A stretch of 64,000 nucleotides of DNA from Lachnospiraceae bacterium (GTDB taxonomy: Bacteria > Bacillota > Clostridia > Lachnospirales > Lachnospiraceae). Shown here one piece after another: positions 1 through 7,576 of this stretch (its first letter is position 1; each line of letters opens with the position of its first letter). The stretch covers positions 1 through 64,000 of the forward strand of contig SFEV01000005.1 in the NCBI GenBank assembly GCA_004557975.1. The letters run 5' to 3'. The translations under genes were made by a program, and so were the position numbers. The notes below the pieces were generated by a model. That model was given only the letters and a program-made list of their open reading frames with translations, was not told the DNA's origin and did no database searches.

Positions 1-606
1 ATTATTGACGGAAAACAGGTTCCCTGCTCGCTTACCCCCCTGTTTACTTCAACAAAACTGGAATTTGTTTCTGCTTATCAGTTTATAGGAGATTATAAAG
101 TGTCAAACGATACTTCCGTATTTGAAATCTTGATACAGCAGGCAGCATTATATGGGCTACAGGAAAAGCAGGTACGGGAACATTTGGAATATACCATTTT
201 AACGGATTTTATCCTGACAAATACTGACCGGCATTTGAATAATTTCGGTTTCCTTTATGATCCGGCGAAACATACTTTCCAGTCTATGGCACCGATTTTT
301 GATACGGGAAATGCTTTATTTTATAATAAACCGGCCATACCATCAAAAGAGAATCTACTGGATATTAAAGTTACTTCTTTTTGTGTCAAAGAAGTAAACC
401 TTTTAAAATACGTATCAGGCATATATGAGATAGACTTTGGAAAACTGGATGGTTTTTCTGCTGAAGTACAGTATTTGCTTGAGGAAAATACGGATATGCC
501 TGCGGAACGGGCTGAATCCATTGCCCGGACGGTTGATGAGAAAATCGAGTACCTGCAGTTATTTTTGCAGGGGAAGAAAATCTGGAAAAAAGAGAAGTAT
601 TGGTAA
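1..606 (+). CDS. HipA-like kinase domain protein, 5'-truncated by the window edge
   Basis: The frame is open from the first base, so the true start lies outside the window; 201 codons are visible. A GTG at 100 is only an internal codon candidate, since in-frame coding sequence continues upstream of it. The visible part carries NTDRHLNNFG (about visible residues 74-83), matching the catalytic-loop motif of HipA-type Ser/Thr kinases, and PIFDTG (98-103), resembling the metal-binding DxG element. HipA proteins phosphorylate targets such as glutamyl-tRNA synthetase and usually have a DNA-binding partner; here only a small unknown ORF follows 10 bases later. The region looks AT-richer than the genes downstream, compatible with an accessory origin. 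Toxin activity is inferred only. Confidence 0.7.
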   Translation: MIDGKQVPCSLTPLFTSTKLEFVSAYQFIGDYKVSNDTSVFEILIQQAALYGLQEKQVREHLEYTILTDFILTNTDRHLNNFGFLYDPAKHTFQSMAPIFDTGNALFYNKPAIPSKENLLDIKVTSFCVKEVNLLKYVSGIYEIDFGKLDGFSAEVQYLLEENTDMPAERAESIARTVDEKIEYLQLFLQGKKIWKKEKYW

Positions 607-616
607 GGTGATATTT

Positions 617-925
617 ATGAAGGAATCTTGTATGGCAGAGCATATCAGGACAACGAGAAGGGGTGATGAACTACGGATAGGGGTTTCACCCCAGCTTGTT
701 GTTGATTTAAAAAACCAGAAGAATTATATAGAAGTAGAAGGAATAAAAATACCCTATAAAAAAGAGGTTCATTTCAGCGACGATTTGCTTGCAGGGAAAA
801 GAAAAAACGTATACCAGACAGCTGTCAGGTACTATTACCGTCAGGCGTGCGATGTCGCAGAGGGTATGGAAGCAGCAGTAAAATACAGAAAAAGGGCTAA
901 TTTTACGGTAAGGGAAATAAGTTAA
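617..925 (+). CDS. Small hypothetical protein (102 aa)
   Basis: I do not recognise this protein. It begins 10 bases after the HipA-like gene, with AAGGTG seven bases before the ATG; a second in-frame ATG at 632 also has an AAGGA upstream, so either start is possible. The product is basic, with a central beta-prone stretch and a C-terminal segment rich in Tyr, Arg and Ala. No signal peptide, membrane segment or clear helix-turn-helix is visible. Its close spacing to the HipA-like gene suggests co-transcription, so it could be a partner or regulator, but nothing in the sequence proves that. Confidence 0.55.
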   Translation: MKESCMAEHIRTTRRGDELRIGVSPQLVVDLKNQKNYIEVEGIKIPYKKEVHFSDDLLAGKRKNVYQTAVRYYYRQACDVAEGMEAAVKYRKRANFTVREIS

Positions 926-947
926 AAAAGCGCAGAAGACAGATTCA

Positions 948-1778
948 TCAGGGCCGCCGTCCAAGCTGCCAGAAAGCAACGGCGCTCGCTGCCGCAACGT
1001 TCAGGGAATCTACCCCGTGGGACATGGGAATACGGACGGTGTAGTCACAGTCTGCGATAGTCTGTTCTGCCAGCCCGTCACCTTCCGTGCCCAGGACAAT
1101 GGCAAGCTTTTCCTCTGCCGCAAGCCGGGGATCCTCTATGCTGACGGACTGATCGCCAAGCGCCATGGCAGCCGTTTTAAAGCCCATATGCTTCAGAAGG
1201 CTGATGCACGGCTGCGGCCACCGGGAGAATTCTTCTCCGAGAAATGTCCAGGGGATCTGGAAGACCGTTCCCATGCTGACTCTGACAGCGCGGCGGTACA
1301 GTGGGTTGCTGCAGGCCGGAGTCAGCAGCACTGCGTCAATATTCAGAGCCGCGGCACTGCGGAAAATGGCGCCCACATTTGTGGGATTCACCACATTTTC
1401 CAGAACGGCAATCCGGCGGGCACCGTCACACACGGAATGGATGTCGGGAAGCGGCAGGCGGCGCATGGCGCACAGCACCCCGCGGGTGAGCTGAAATCCG
1501 GTCAGTTTCGTCAGAACATCGAAATCGGCAGTGTAGACAGGAATATCACCGCAGCGGCTGATCACATTTCTGGCTTCCCCTTCGATATGCTTCCGTTCCA
1601 GCAGCAAAGAGACGGGGGTATAACCGGCGTCAAGGGCGCGCTCCACCACCTTTGGGCTTTCTGCAATAAAAAGTCCTTTTTCCGGTTCGTGACGGTTGAG
1701 AAGCTGAGTCTCTGTGAGACGGGCGTAGATGTCCAGCTCGGGAGCTTCAAAGTCGGTGATTTCGATGATATTCGGCAT
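948..1778 (-). CDS. TrmH/SpoU-family RNA 2'-O-methyltransferase
   Basis: The 276-aa product is a SPOUT-class methyltransferase that transfers methyl from AdoMet to a ribose 2'-OH in rRNA or tRNA. All three SpoU motifs are visible: motif 1 around 128-145 (NVVNPTNVGAIFRSAAAL), motif 2 around 227-237 (AIVLGTEGDGL) and motif 3 around 250-265 (IPMSHGVDSLNVAAA). The N-terminal ~100 residues form the substrate-binding part. I chose the ATG at 1778 because AAGGAG stands just upstream; the longer open frame to 1844 has no ribosome binding site. It is transcribed away from the exporter gene at 1994. The exact RNA target cannot be told from sequence. Confidence 0.88.
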   Translation of the reverse strand: MPNIIEITDFEAPELDIYARLTETQLLNRHEPEKGLFIAESPKVVERALDAGYTPVSLLLERKHIEGEARNVISRCGDIPVYTADFDVLTKLTGFQLTRGVLCAMRRLPLPDIHSVCDGARRIAVLENVVNPTNVGAIFRSAAALNIDAVLLTPACSNPLYRRAVRVSMGTVFQIPWTFLGEEFSRWPQPCISLLKHMGFKTAAMALGDQSVSIEDPRLAAEEKLAIVLGTEGDGLAEQTIADCDYTVRIPMSHGVDSLNVAAASAVAFWQLGRRP

Positions 1779-1856
1779 GGGATTCTCCTTGTATAATGGT
1801 TGATAAACTGAAGATATTATAATATTGGGGAATGCTGGTGTCAAATGGGAATCCGT

Positions 1857-1885
1857 TTGACATTTCTTCTGAAAAAATATATAAT
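1857..1885 (+). promoter_or_regulatory. Consensus sigma-A promoter of the DMT exporter
   Basis: TTGACA (1857-1862) and TATAAT (1880-1885) are separated by exactly 17 bases, a perfect match to the housekeeping consensus. Transcription would start near 1892, right at the foot of the hairpin at 1894-1943. Confidence 0.8.
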
Positions 1886-1893
1886 TTTACGGT

Positions 1894-1943
1894 CAGAGAC
1901 AGAGACGTTTCAGCATGTTGTGTGTGAAACGTCTCTGTTTCTG
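1894..1943 (+). promoter_or_regulatory. Long 5'-leader hairpin ahead of the exporter gene
   Basis: Two 19-base arms (1894-1912 and 1925-1943) pair fully with a single G-U wobble around a 12-base loop. No U-tract follows, so it is not a simple terminator. It would form the extreme 5' end of the exporter mRNA. A second small hairpin (CCGGC/GCCGG, 1959-1976) sits directly before the AGGAGG-type ribosome binding site. Roles in mRNA stability or attenuation are inference. Confidence 0.6.
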
Positions 1944-1993
1944 TATATAAGGATATTTCCGGCGGATAACTGCCGGTGAGGAGGAGAAGGATT

Positions 1994-2893
1994 ATGAAAA
2001 AATCATTGTTTTACGGGATTCTGGCATCCCTGTTTTTTGCATTTACGTTTGTGTTTAACAGGAGTATGAATCTGGGAGGCGGATACTGGATATGGAGCGC
2101 GTCACTGCGCTATCTCTTTACGCTTCCCATCATGTGGCTGCTGGTGAGGAGGCAGCAGGGAACGGCGCTGGTGATGGGGGAAATCAGGAGATACCCTGTG
2201 CGCTGGATCTGGTGGAGCACCGTGGGTTTCGGGCTGTTTTATGCGCCTCTGACCCTTGCCTCAGTATACGGGGAATCCTGGTTTGTGGCTGCCACATGGC
2301 AGATTACGATTGTCGCCGGAATTCTGCTGACACCGCTCTTCGGAAAACCGGTTCCGATGAAAAATCTCGGATTTTCAGGAGTCATTCTGGCAGGTATTTT
2401 TCTGCTGCAGCTTTCGCATTTTCAGACAATGGAGCCGTCCCATATGGGGATTTCTTTCTGTCTGATTCTGGCAGCAGCGTTTGCATACCCGCTGGGCAAC
2501 CGGAAGATGATGAGCTGCTGTCCGGAGAATATGACTACGGTGCAGAGAGTGTTTGGCATGACCCTTTGCAGCATGCCCTTCTGGATCCTGCTGTCTCTTT
2601 TTGCCCTGATCGGACATGGATTTCCGGAAACAGGGCAGATCGTACAGTCGTTTATTGTTGCTCTGTTTTCCGGTGTGGCAGCAACCGTACTGTTTTTTGA
2701 AGCTACAAATATGACAAAACATAATCCGAGACAGCTTGCGGTGATTGAGGCCACACAGTCAGGGGAGGTTCTGTTTACTCTGCTGGGCGGAATTTTATTT
2801 CTGGGTGATCCTGTACCGTCGGTGGCCGGGTTTGCGGGAATTGCGCTGGTCATAGCCGGTATGGTTGGAGGAAGTCTTGTGTCAGCAAAATGA
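1994..2893 (+). CDS. EamA/DMT-type multidrug resistance efflux transporter family protein
   Basis: The 299-aa product is an integral membrane protein with about ten hydrophobic helices and the internal-duplication look of the drug/metabolite transporter superfamily. It begins MKKSLFYGILASLFFAFTFV, typical of the EmrE-like multidrug resistance efflux family. Conserved features include the aromatic-rich segment GGYWIWSASLRY and a second-half stretch beginning ATQSGEVLFT. The start at 1994 is chosen for the strong GGAGGAGAAGG upstream; an in-frame codon at 1976 lacks one. The gene is monocistronic behind a consensus promoter and a long leader hairpin. Substrate is unknown; export of a drug or metabolite by proton exchange is the family expectation. 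Confidence 0.82.
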   Translation: MKKSLFYGILASLFFAFTFVFNRSMNLGGGYWIWSASLRYLFTLPIMWLLVRRQQGTALVMGEIRRYPVRWIWWSTVGFGLFYAPLTLASVYGESWFVAATWQITIVAGILLTPLFGKPVPMKNLGFSGVILAGIFLLQLSHFQTMEPSHMGISFCLILAAAFAYPLGNRKMMSCCPENMTTVQRVFGMTLCSMPFWILLSLFALIGHGFPETGQIVQSFIVALFSGVAATVLFFEATNMTKHNPRQLAVIEATQSGEVLFTLLGGILFLGDPVPSVAGFAGIALVIAGMVGGSLVSAK

Positions 2894-3013
2894 ATCGTAA
2901 TATTTTTTTAATTATCGTAAGAATTATACAGTTATAATAAAAATGACGGGAAAGAGCGTAATAAATTATGAATAATTGATGATATAGCTATTTTATAAAA
3001 ACAAATACATGTG

Positions 3014-3059
3014 TATAATGTACATACATTCAATACATTAAGCATCAAAACTATATAAT
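3014..3059 (+). promoter_or_regulatory. Upstream control region of the ABC importer operon
   Basis: Two TATAAT boxes stand at 3014-3019 and 3054-3059, neither with a convincing -35 element 16-18 bases upstream. The interval holds ATACATT direct repeats (3024-3030 and 3033-3039) and a TACAT/ATGTA inverted pair around the first box. A promoter lacking a good -35 next to direct repeats is what one expects of an activator-dependent promoter; the AraC-type response regulator at 10047 is the obvious candidate. This is inference. Confidence 0.4.
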
Positions 3060-3079
3060 ATTAACAGGAGGGTTAGAGA

Positions 3080-4474
3080 ATGGCAAAGAAGTGGATGAAA
3101 CGTATGATTTCTGTTTCCGTAACAGCAGCAATGGTCGTGGGAATGCTCAGCACGGGAATGGTATCACAGGCAGAGGAAGAGTTTAACTGGAAAGCTTATG
3201 AGGGAACGACAATCGAAATTCAGATGGTTCAGCATACAGCTTCCGAGGCAATGGTTAAGAAACTGGAGGAGTTCGAGGAACTGACCGGTATCCATGTAGA
3301 ATACTCCATCACTCCGGAGAGCAGCTACTTTGATAAAGTATCCACATCTCTGGCAAGTGGCTCCGGCAGTCCGGATCTGTTTATGTCAGGTGCTTATCAG
3401 CTGTGGGATTACTCGGCAGCAGGCTACGTGGAAGACCTGAACACATTCCTTGAGGACCCGGCAATGGTGACACCGGACTATGACTACGATGATTTCGTAC
3501 AGAGTGCCGTAAATGCACTGAAATGGTCTGGCGTTCCGGGAGATCCGGTAGGTGAGGGAATGCAGCTTGGACTTCCGCTTGCATTCGAGGTTTACACAAT
3601 GGCATACAACACAAGAGCATTTGAGCAGGTTGGCATCGATGTTCCGAGAACGTATGATGAACTGCTTGAGGCATGTGACAAGCTTCAGAAATGGAATGGT
3701 GAGAACTCCTACGCAGTTGCAGTTCGTGGTGCACGTGACTGGGGTACCATCCATCCGGCATACATGAGCATGTTCGCAGCATTCGGAGCAAAAGACTTCA
3801 CAATTGAAGGCGACCAGCTTGTATCTCAGGTTAATTCTCCGGAAGCAGTGGCAATGACAGAGTTCTTCGTAGATATGATTAAGCGCGGCGGAACATCATC
3901 CTGGTCAAAATATACATGGTATGACTGTGGTGTAGACCTTGGAACAGGAAACGCAGCAATCGTTCTCGACGCAGACAACAACCCGGTACATCAGAACTGG
4001 GAAGGCGCTTCTGAGGAAGCAGGCAATATCGCATTTGCTCCGATGCCTGTAGCAAAAGAAGGCGATCCGCAGATCTCCAACTACTGGACATGGTCAATCG
4101 CAATGAACTCCGCATCCCAGAATAAGGGTGCTGCATGGTACTATATTATGTACTTCACAAGCAAGGATTATGCGAAATTCGCAACAATCGAGAGCAACGT
4201 TCTTGACCCGGCTCGTACATCCGTATGGGAATCTGATGAGTTCGCAGCTCTGATGGAATGCCAGCCTGGCTATATCGACGCTTTCAACGCAACAATCAAC
4301 GACACAACAATCCTTTTCACACCGCAGCCGTATTTCTTCGAGACAACGACAGAGTGGGCAGCAACACTTCAGGATATTGTAGCAGGCCAGTATGGCTCCG
4401 TTCAGGAAGGTCTTGACAGCCTGAAAGAGAAAATGGATATGGCAGTTTCAGATATTGACTTGTCAATGTATTGA
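3080..4474 (+). CDS. Extracellular solute-binding protein of a carbohydrate/polyol ABC importer
   Basis: The 464-aa product is a family-1 type substrate-binding protein. It has a signal peptide (basic start MAKKWMKRM, a hydrophobic stretch, and a likely type-I site after SQA near residue 31), followed by the usual early segment TIEIQMVQHTASEAMVKKLE, where the ligand-binding lobe begins. Aromatic-rich patches (NYWTWSIAMN) fit sugar or polyol binding. Unusually for a Gram-positive binding protein there is no lipobox cysteine in the leader, so lipid anchoring is not expected. AGGAGG precedes the ATG. It is followed by a terminator-like hairpin and then two permease genes, so it is the first gene of the importer operon. 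Confidence 0.9.
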   Translation: MAKKWMKRMISVSVTAAMVVGMLSTGMVSQAEEEFNWKAYEGTTIEIQMVQHTASEAMVKKLEEFEELTGIHVEYSITPESSYFDKVSTSLASGSGSPDLFMSGAYQLWDYSAAGYVEDLNTFLEDPAMVTPDYDYDDFVQSAVNALKWSGVPGDPVGEGMQLGLPLAFEVYTMAYNTRAFEQVGIDVPRTYDELLEACDKLQKWNGENSYAVAVRGARDWGTIHPAYMSMFAAFGAKDFTIEGDQLVSQVNSPEAVAMTEFFVDMIKRGGTSSWSKYTWYDCGVDLGTGNAAIVLDADNNPVHQNWEGASEEAGNIAFAPMPVAKEGDPQISNYWTWSIAMNSASQNKGAAWYYIMYFTSKDYAKFATIESNVLDPARTSVWESDEFAALMECQPGYIDAFNATINDTTILFTPQPYFFETTTEWAATLQDIVAGQYGSVQEGLDSLKEKMDMAVSDIDLSMY

Positions 4475-4527
4475 TTGCCCTGAAACAGGATTCGGTGAAG
4501 TACAGATTGCTTAATGTATGATAGACT

Positions 4528-4590
4528 GGGGCTGTTGCACAATGATGATTTAAGAAATTTTCTTACATCAGCGGGCGACAGCCCCTTTTC
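4528..4590 (+). terminator. Intra-operon hairpin between binding protein and permease
   Basis: Arms GGGGCTGTTGC (4528-4538) and GCGACAGCCCC (4575-4585) pair with one G-U, and TTTTC follows. The loop holds a further perfect hairpin, TAAGAAA/TTTCTTA. Partial termination here would give more binding protein than permease, a common arrangement in ABC importer operons. Confidence 0.75.
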
Positions 4591-4628
4591 TCGAATTCAC
4601 AGCTACATTTTATACTGGAGGGAATCAC

Positions 4629-5552
4629 ATGCTTGGAAAAAAGAAAAAAAATGCGGAGGTTGATTATAATCAGGTTCCTGCCCATATCCGCAGGAGGCCG
4701 TATTATATTATCGCTCCGGGACTGATTATTCTGATAGGAATCATGATACCGTTTATCACCGCCATATTCCTGTCATTTACAAACTACTCGTTCCGCATGC
4801 CGAAGTGGAAGCTGGTAGGATTCAAAAACTGGATCAATATGTTTAAGAGTGATTCATTTTATCACGCGCTCATTGTAACGCTGAAATACGGACTCGGTGC
4901 CACTGCCGTTGAGATGCTTCTCGGAACGGGAGTAGCACTTCTTCTGAAAAAGGATACGAGGTACAGCAGGATTTTGAAGGTGCTCTTTACGTTCCCGCTG
5001 ATGGTTGCACCGGCGATTGCCGTGCTGATCTGGCAGCTCATGACCTCCAACACGGTAGGTATTCTGGAAAAGGTTCTGAATATTTTCGGAATCTACAATT
5101 TCCCGTGGGCGGCATCCCATCAGACAGCGCTGTTCACTGTGCTTGTGATCGATGCATGGGTCAATACGCCGTTCGTACTGCTTCTTGTCCTGGCAGGTAT
5201 TCAGTCTCTGCCGAAATCGCCATTTGAGGCGGCAGCCGTGGACGGCGCCAGTGCATGGTTTACCTTTAAGACGCTGACTTTCCCTATGTTGAAACCGTTT
5301 ATGTACATTGCGCTTCTGTTCCGCCTTATGGCGGCCATGCAGGAGTTCGGTATTATCTATGCACTGTCAAAGGGAGGACCGGGAGATACACTGATGAACC
5401 TTTCCCTGACAGGATATATCACCGGTTTTACGTATCAGAAGCTTGCAACGGCACTTCCGTATCTGCTGGTTCTGTGGTTAATCATTAACAAGTCCGCGAA
5501 ATTCCTTGTTACGCGTCAGAGACATCTGGCAAAACAGGCAGCCGGACAGTAA
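4629..5552 (+). CDS. Sugar ABC transporter permease, MalF/UgpA type
   Basis: The 307-aa product is a polytopic inner-membrane permease of the MalFG family with six predicted membrane segments; the first is PGLIILIGIMIPFITAIFLS near residues 30-50. The cytoplasmic EAA loop, EAAAVDGASAWFTFKTLTFP (about residues 199-218), contacts the ATPase and has the expected EAA-DG-P spacing. GGAGGG precedes the ATG. It lies behind the attenuating hairpin and 13 bases ahead of the partner permease, so the two form the heterodimeric channel of one importer. Confidence 0.92.
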   Translation: MLGKKKKNAEVDYNQVPAHIRRRPYYIIAPGLIILIGIMIPFITAIFLSFTNYSFRMPKWKLVGFKNWINMFKSDSFYHALIVTLKYGLGATAVEMLLGTGVALLLKKDTRYSRILKVLFTFPLMVAPAIAVLIWQLMTSNTVGILEKVLNIFGIYNFPWAASHQTALFTVLVIDAWVNTPFVLLLVLAGIQSLPKSPFEAAAVDGASAWFTFKTLTFPMLKPFMYIALLFRLMAAMQEFGIIYALSKGGPGDTLMNLSLTGYITGFTYQKLATALPYLLVLWLIINKSAKFLVTRQRHLAKQAAGQ

Positions 5553-5565
5553 GGAGGTAGTTTCG

Positions 5566-6405
5566 ATGATAGAAGGTAAACAGAAAGGAATTAAGGGCAT
5601 ACTGGAGCCTGTCCTGAGAAATCTGGGACTGACGCTGTTTGCTATGTTTGCGCTGTTTCCGCTGATCTGGATGGTTCTGTGTTCATTCAAATCCGATGCA
5701 CAGATGTACAATACCGTATTTGTCTTTGACCCGACTCTGGACAACTATCAGGCGGTACTTGTGGGAACGGATTACTTCAAGGCGTTCTTCCAGAATCTTG
5801 TGGTGGCAGGCGGCGCAGTTCTCGTCACCATCATTGCAGGTGTGCCGTGTGCATACGCGCTGGCACGCTACAATTTCCGCAAAAAAGAAGATGTGGCATT
5901 TCAGATCCTTTCCTTCAAATTCGCTCCGGAAATCATGGTTATCCTTCCGGTATTCCTGATTTTCCAGAAGATCGGACTGTATGACACGTATCTCGGACTG
6001 ATCTGGGTATATCAGCTCATCACCATGCCGCTGGTAATCTGGGTAGTGCGCGGATATTTTGAGGATATCAGTGTGGAGGTTGAACAGGCAGCTCAGCTCG
6101 ACGGATACGCGTGGTATGAAATTTTCTTCAAGACCCTTGTCCCGCTGATCAAGCCGGGCCTCGTATCCTCGGCACTTCTCGCATTTATTTTTGCATGGAA
6201 CAGCTTTACATTCCCGCTGATTCTCAGCGGATTCAAGATTCAGACGATTACGATCACAGCCCTGCGTTACATAGCATCTGATACGGTTCATTATGGACAG
6301 GTTGCAGTTGCATCTACTATCGCGGTGCTTCCGGAGGTAATCGTGGCACTGTTTATACAGAAGCACCTCGTCCGGGGCTTGAGCTTCGGCGCTGTCAAGG
6401 GTTGA
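5566..6405 (+). CDS. Sugar ABC transporter permease, MalG/UgpE type
   Basis: The 279-aa product is the second permease, with six membrane segments and the EAA loop around residues 170-190 (EVEQAAQLDGYAWYEIFFKT, in which the first alanine position is degenerate). I chose the ATG at 5566 because TAAGGAGG lies just before it; the open frame extends back to 5506 inside the previous gene. The short gaps on both sides (13 and 16 bases) imply tight co-translation with the first permease and the first ATPase. Confidence 0.92.
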   Translation: MIEGKQKGIKGILEPVLRNLGLTLFAMFALFPLIWMVLCSFKSDAQMYNTVFVFDPTLDNYQAVLVGTDYFKAFFQNLVVAGGAVLVTIIAGVPCAYALARYNFRKKEDVAFQILSFKFAPEIMVILPVFLIFQKIGLYDTYLGLIWVYQLITMPLVIWVVRGYFEDISVEVEQAAQLDGYAWYEIFFKTLVPLIKPGLVSSALLAFIFAWNSFTFPLILSGFKIQTITITALRYIASDTVHYGQVAVASTIAVLPEVIVALFIQKHLVRGLSFGAVKG

Positions 6406-6421
6406 TTGGAGGGAGATACGT

Positions 6422-7561
6422 ATGGCAAAAATAGAACTCTGCAATATCACAAAAAAATTTGGGGATGTTGTGGCACTCTCCGATGTCAGTCTTACGGTGG
6501 AGGACAATGAATTTTTTGTACTGTTCGGACCTGCCGGAGCAGGAAAAACGACGCTGCTCAAGACCATTGCAGGTGCGGAATTCCCGGAAAAGGGACTTGT
6601 GAAAATCGGCGGACAAATCGTGAACCATGTGGAGCCGAAGGACAGAAACGTATCCATGGTATTCGAAAATTATGCGCTGTATCCGAACCTCTCCGTGTAT
6701 GACAATATCGCGTCCCCGATGCGCAGCAGGCTGTACCGGAAAGATGAGGCGTACATTAAAGATGCGGTGGACCGCGTGACAAAGATGATGAAAATCAACC
6801 ACCTCCTTGACAGGAAGCCGAGCCAGCTCTCCAACGGTCAGAGACAGCGTGTGGCGCTGGGACGCTGCCTGGTGAGAGACCCCAACGTGTTCCTGATGGA
6901 TGAGCCGCTGGCTCATCTGGATGCGAAGCTGCGTCACTTTATGAGAGGTGAGCTGAAGGAAATGCAGACCTCCATCAATTCCACAACGATCTATGTCACC
7001 CATGATTATATGGAAGCCATGTCGCTGGCAGACCGCATTGCAGTTCTGAATAAAGGCAAAATCGTTCAGATCGGCACGGCCCAGGAGATGTATTATACAC
7101 CGTGCAATGAGTTTGTGGCCAGTCTGTTCGGAGAGCCTGAGATCAACCTGATCCCCGCGGTCATGAAGACAGAGGGCGGTACGCTGTATCTGAGGATGCT
7201 TGGGCAGGAGATTGATCTTTATCCGGAGGAGGATACGATTGACGAGCTGACAGCAGCCGGTACCGGTGATATTCACATCGGTCTTCGCGGAAACGATATC
7301 CGCTTTGCCTTTGAAAAGCCCGGCGATGACTGGTTCGAGGGAACGGTTTACGCAAATGAGCCGATCGGAAACAAGGTTATCATGACGGTGGATACAGGCG
7401 ACTGCAAGGTTGCTCTGACGTGCCCCAATGATACGGTTGCAAAGCTTGACCAGAAAGTATATATCAGGCCGAACATGAAAAATGCACTCTACTTCCACGG
7501 CGCGACGAAAGAGTTTATTACGAGAAATAACAAAGCCCGCTACACAGGGAAGAAGAATTAG
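6422..7561 (+). CDS. ABC transporter ATPase 1, UgpC/MalK-like, with degenerate signature
   Basis: The 379-aa protein has an ABC domain (about 1-235) and a C-terminal OB-fold regulatory region as in MalK/UgpC. Walker A is GPAGAGKT (36-43), Walker B with catalytic Glu is FLMDE (157-161), and the H-loop His is 194. Two departures are visible: the Q-loop residue is Glu82 (FENYALYP) instead of Gln, and the signature is LSNGQ (136-140) instead of LSGGQ. A second, distinct ATPase follows 15 bases later, so the importer probably runs on an ATPase heterodimer. Paired ATPases are known in the rhizobial glycerol importer GlpSTPQV, which also takes a polyol. Confidence 0.92.
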   Translation: MAKIELCNITKKFGDVVALSDVSLTVEDNEFFVLFGPAGAGKTTLLKTIAGAEFPEKGLVKIGGQIVNHVEPKDRNVSMVFENYALYPNLSVYDNIASPMRSRLYRKDEAYIKDAVDRVTKMMKINHLLDRKPSQLSNGQRQRVALGRCLVRDPNVFLMDEPLAHLDAKLRHFMRGELKEMQTSINSTTIYVTHDYMEAMSLADRIAVLNKGKIVQIGTAQEMYYTPCNEFVASLFGEPEINLIPAVMKTEGGTLYLRMLGQEIDLYPEEDTIDELTAAGTGDIHIGLRGNDIRFAFEKPGDDWFEGTVYANEPIGNKVIMTVDTGDCKVALTCPNDTVAKLDQKVYIRPNMKNALYFHGATKEFITRNNKARYTGKKN

Positions 7562-7576
7562 CAGGAGGGCAGAAAT

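Noticed and set aside
1017..1796. 259-codon plus-strand frame opposite the TrmH-family gene
   Set aside because: The minus-strand frame has all three SpoU motifs and a ribosome binding site; the plus frame has neither.
4515..4527. A promoter before the first permease gene (TGATAGACT, as at argH)
   Set aside because: No -35-like sequence stands at a fitting distance, and the element leads straight into the terminator stem.
5683..6657. 324-codon minus-strand frame opposite the second permease and ATPase 1
   Set aside because: It is the shadow of clearly homologous genes and shows no family motif.
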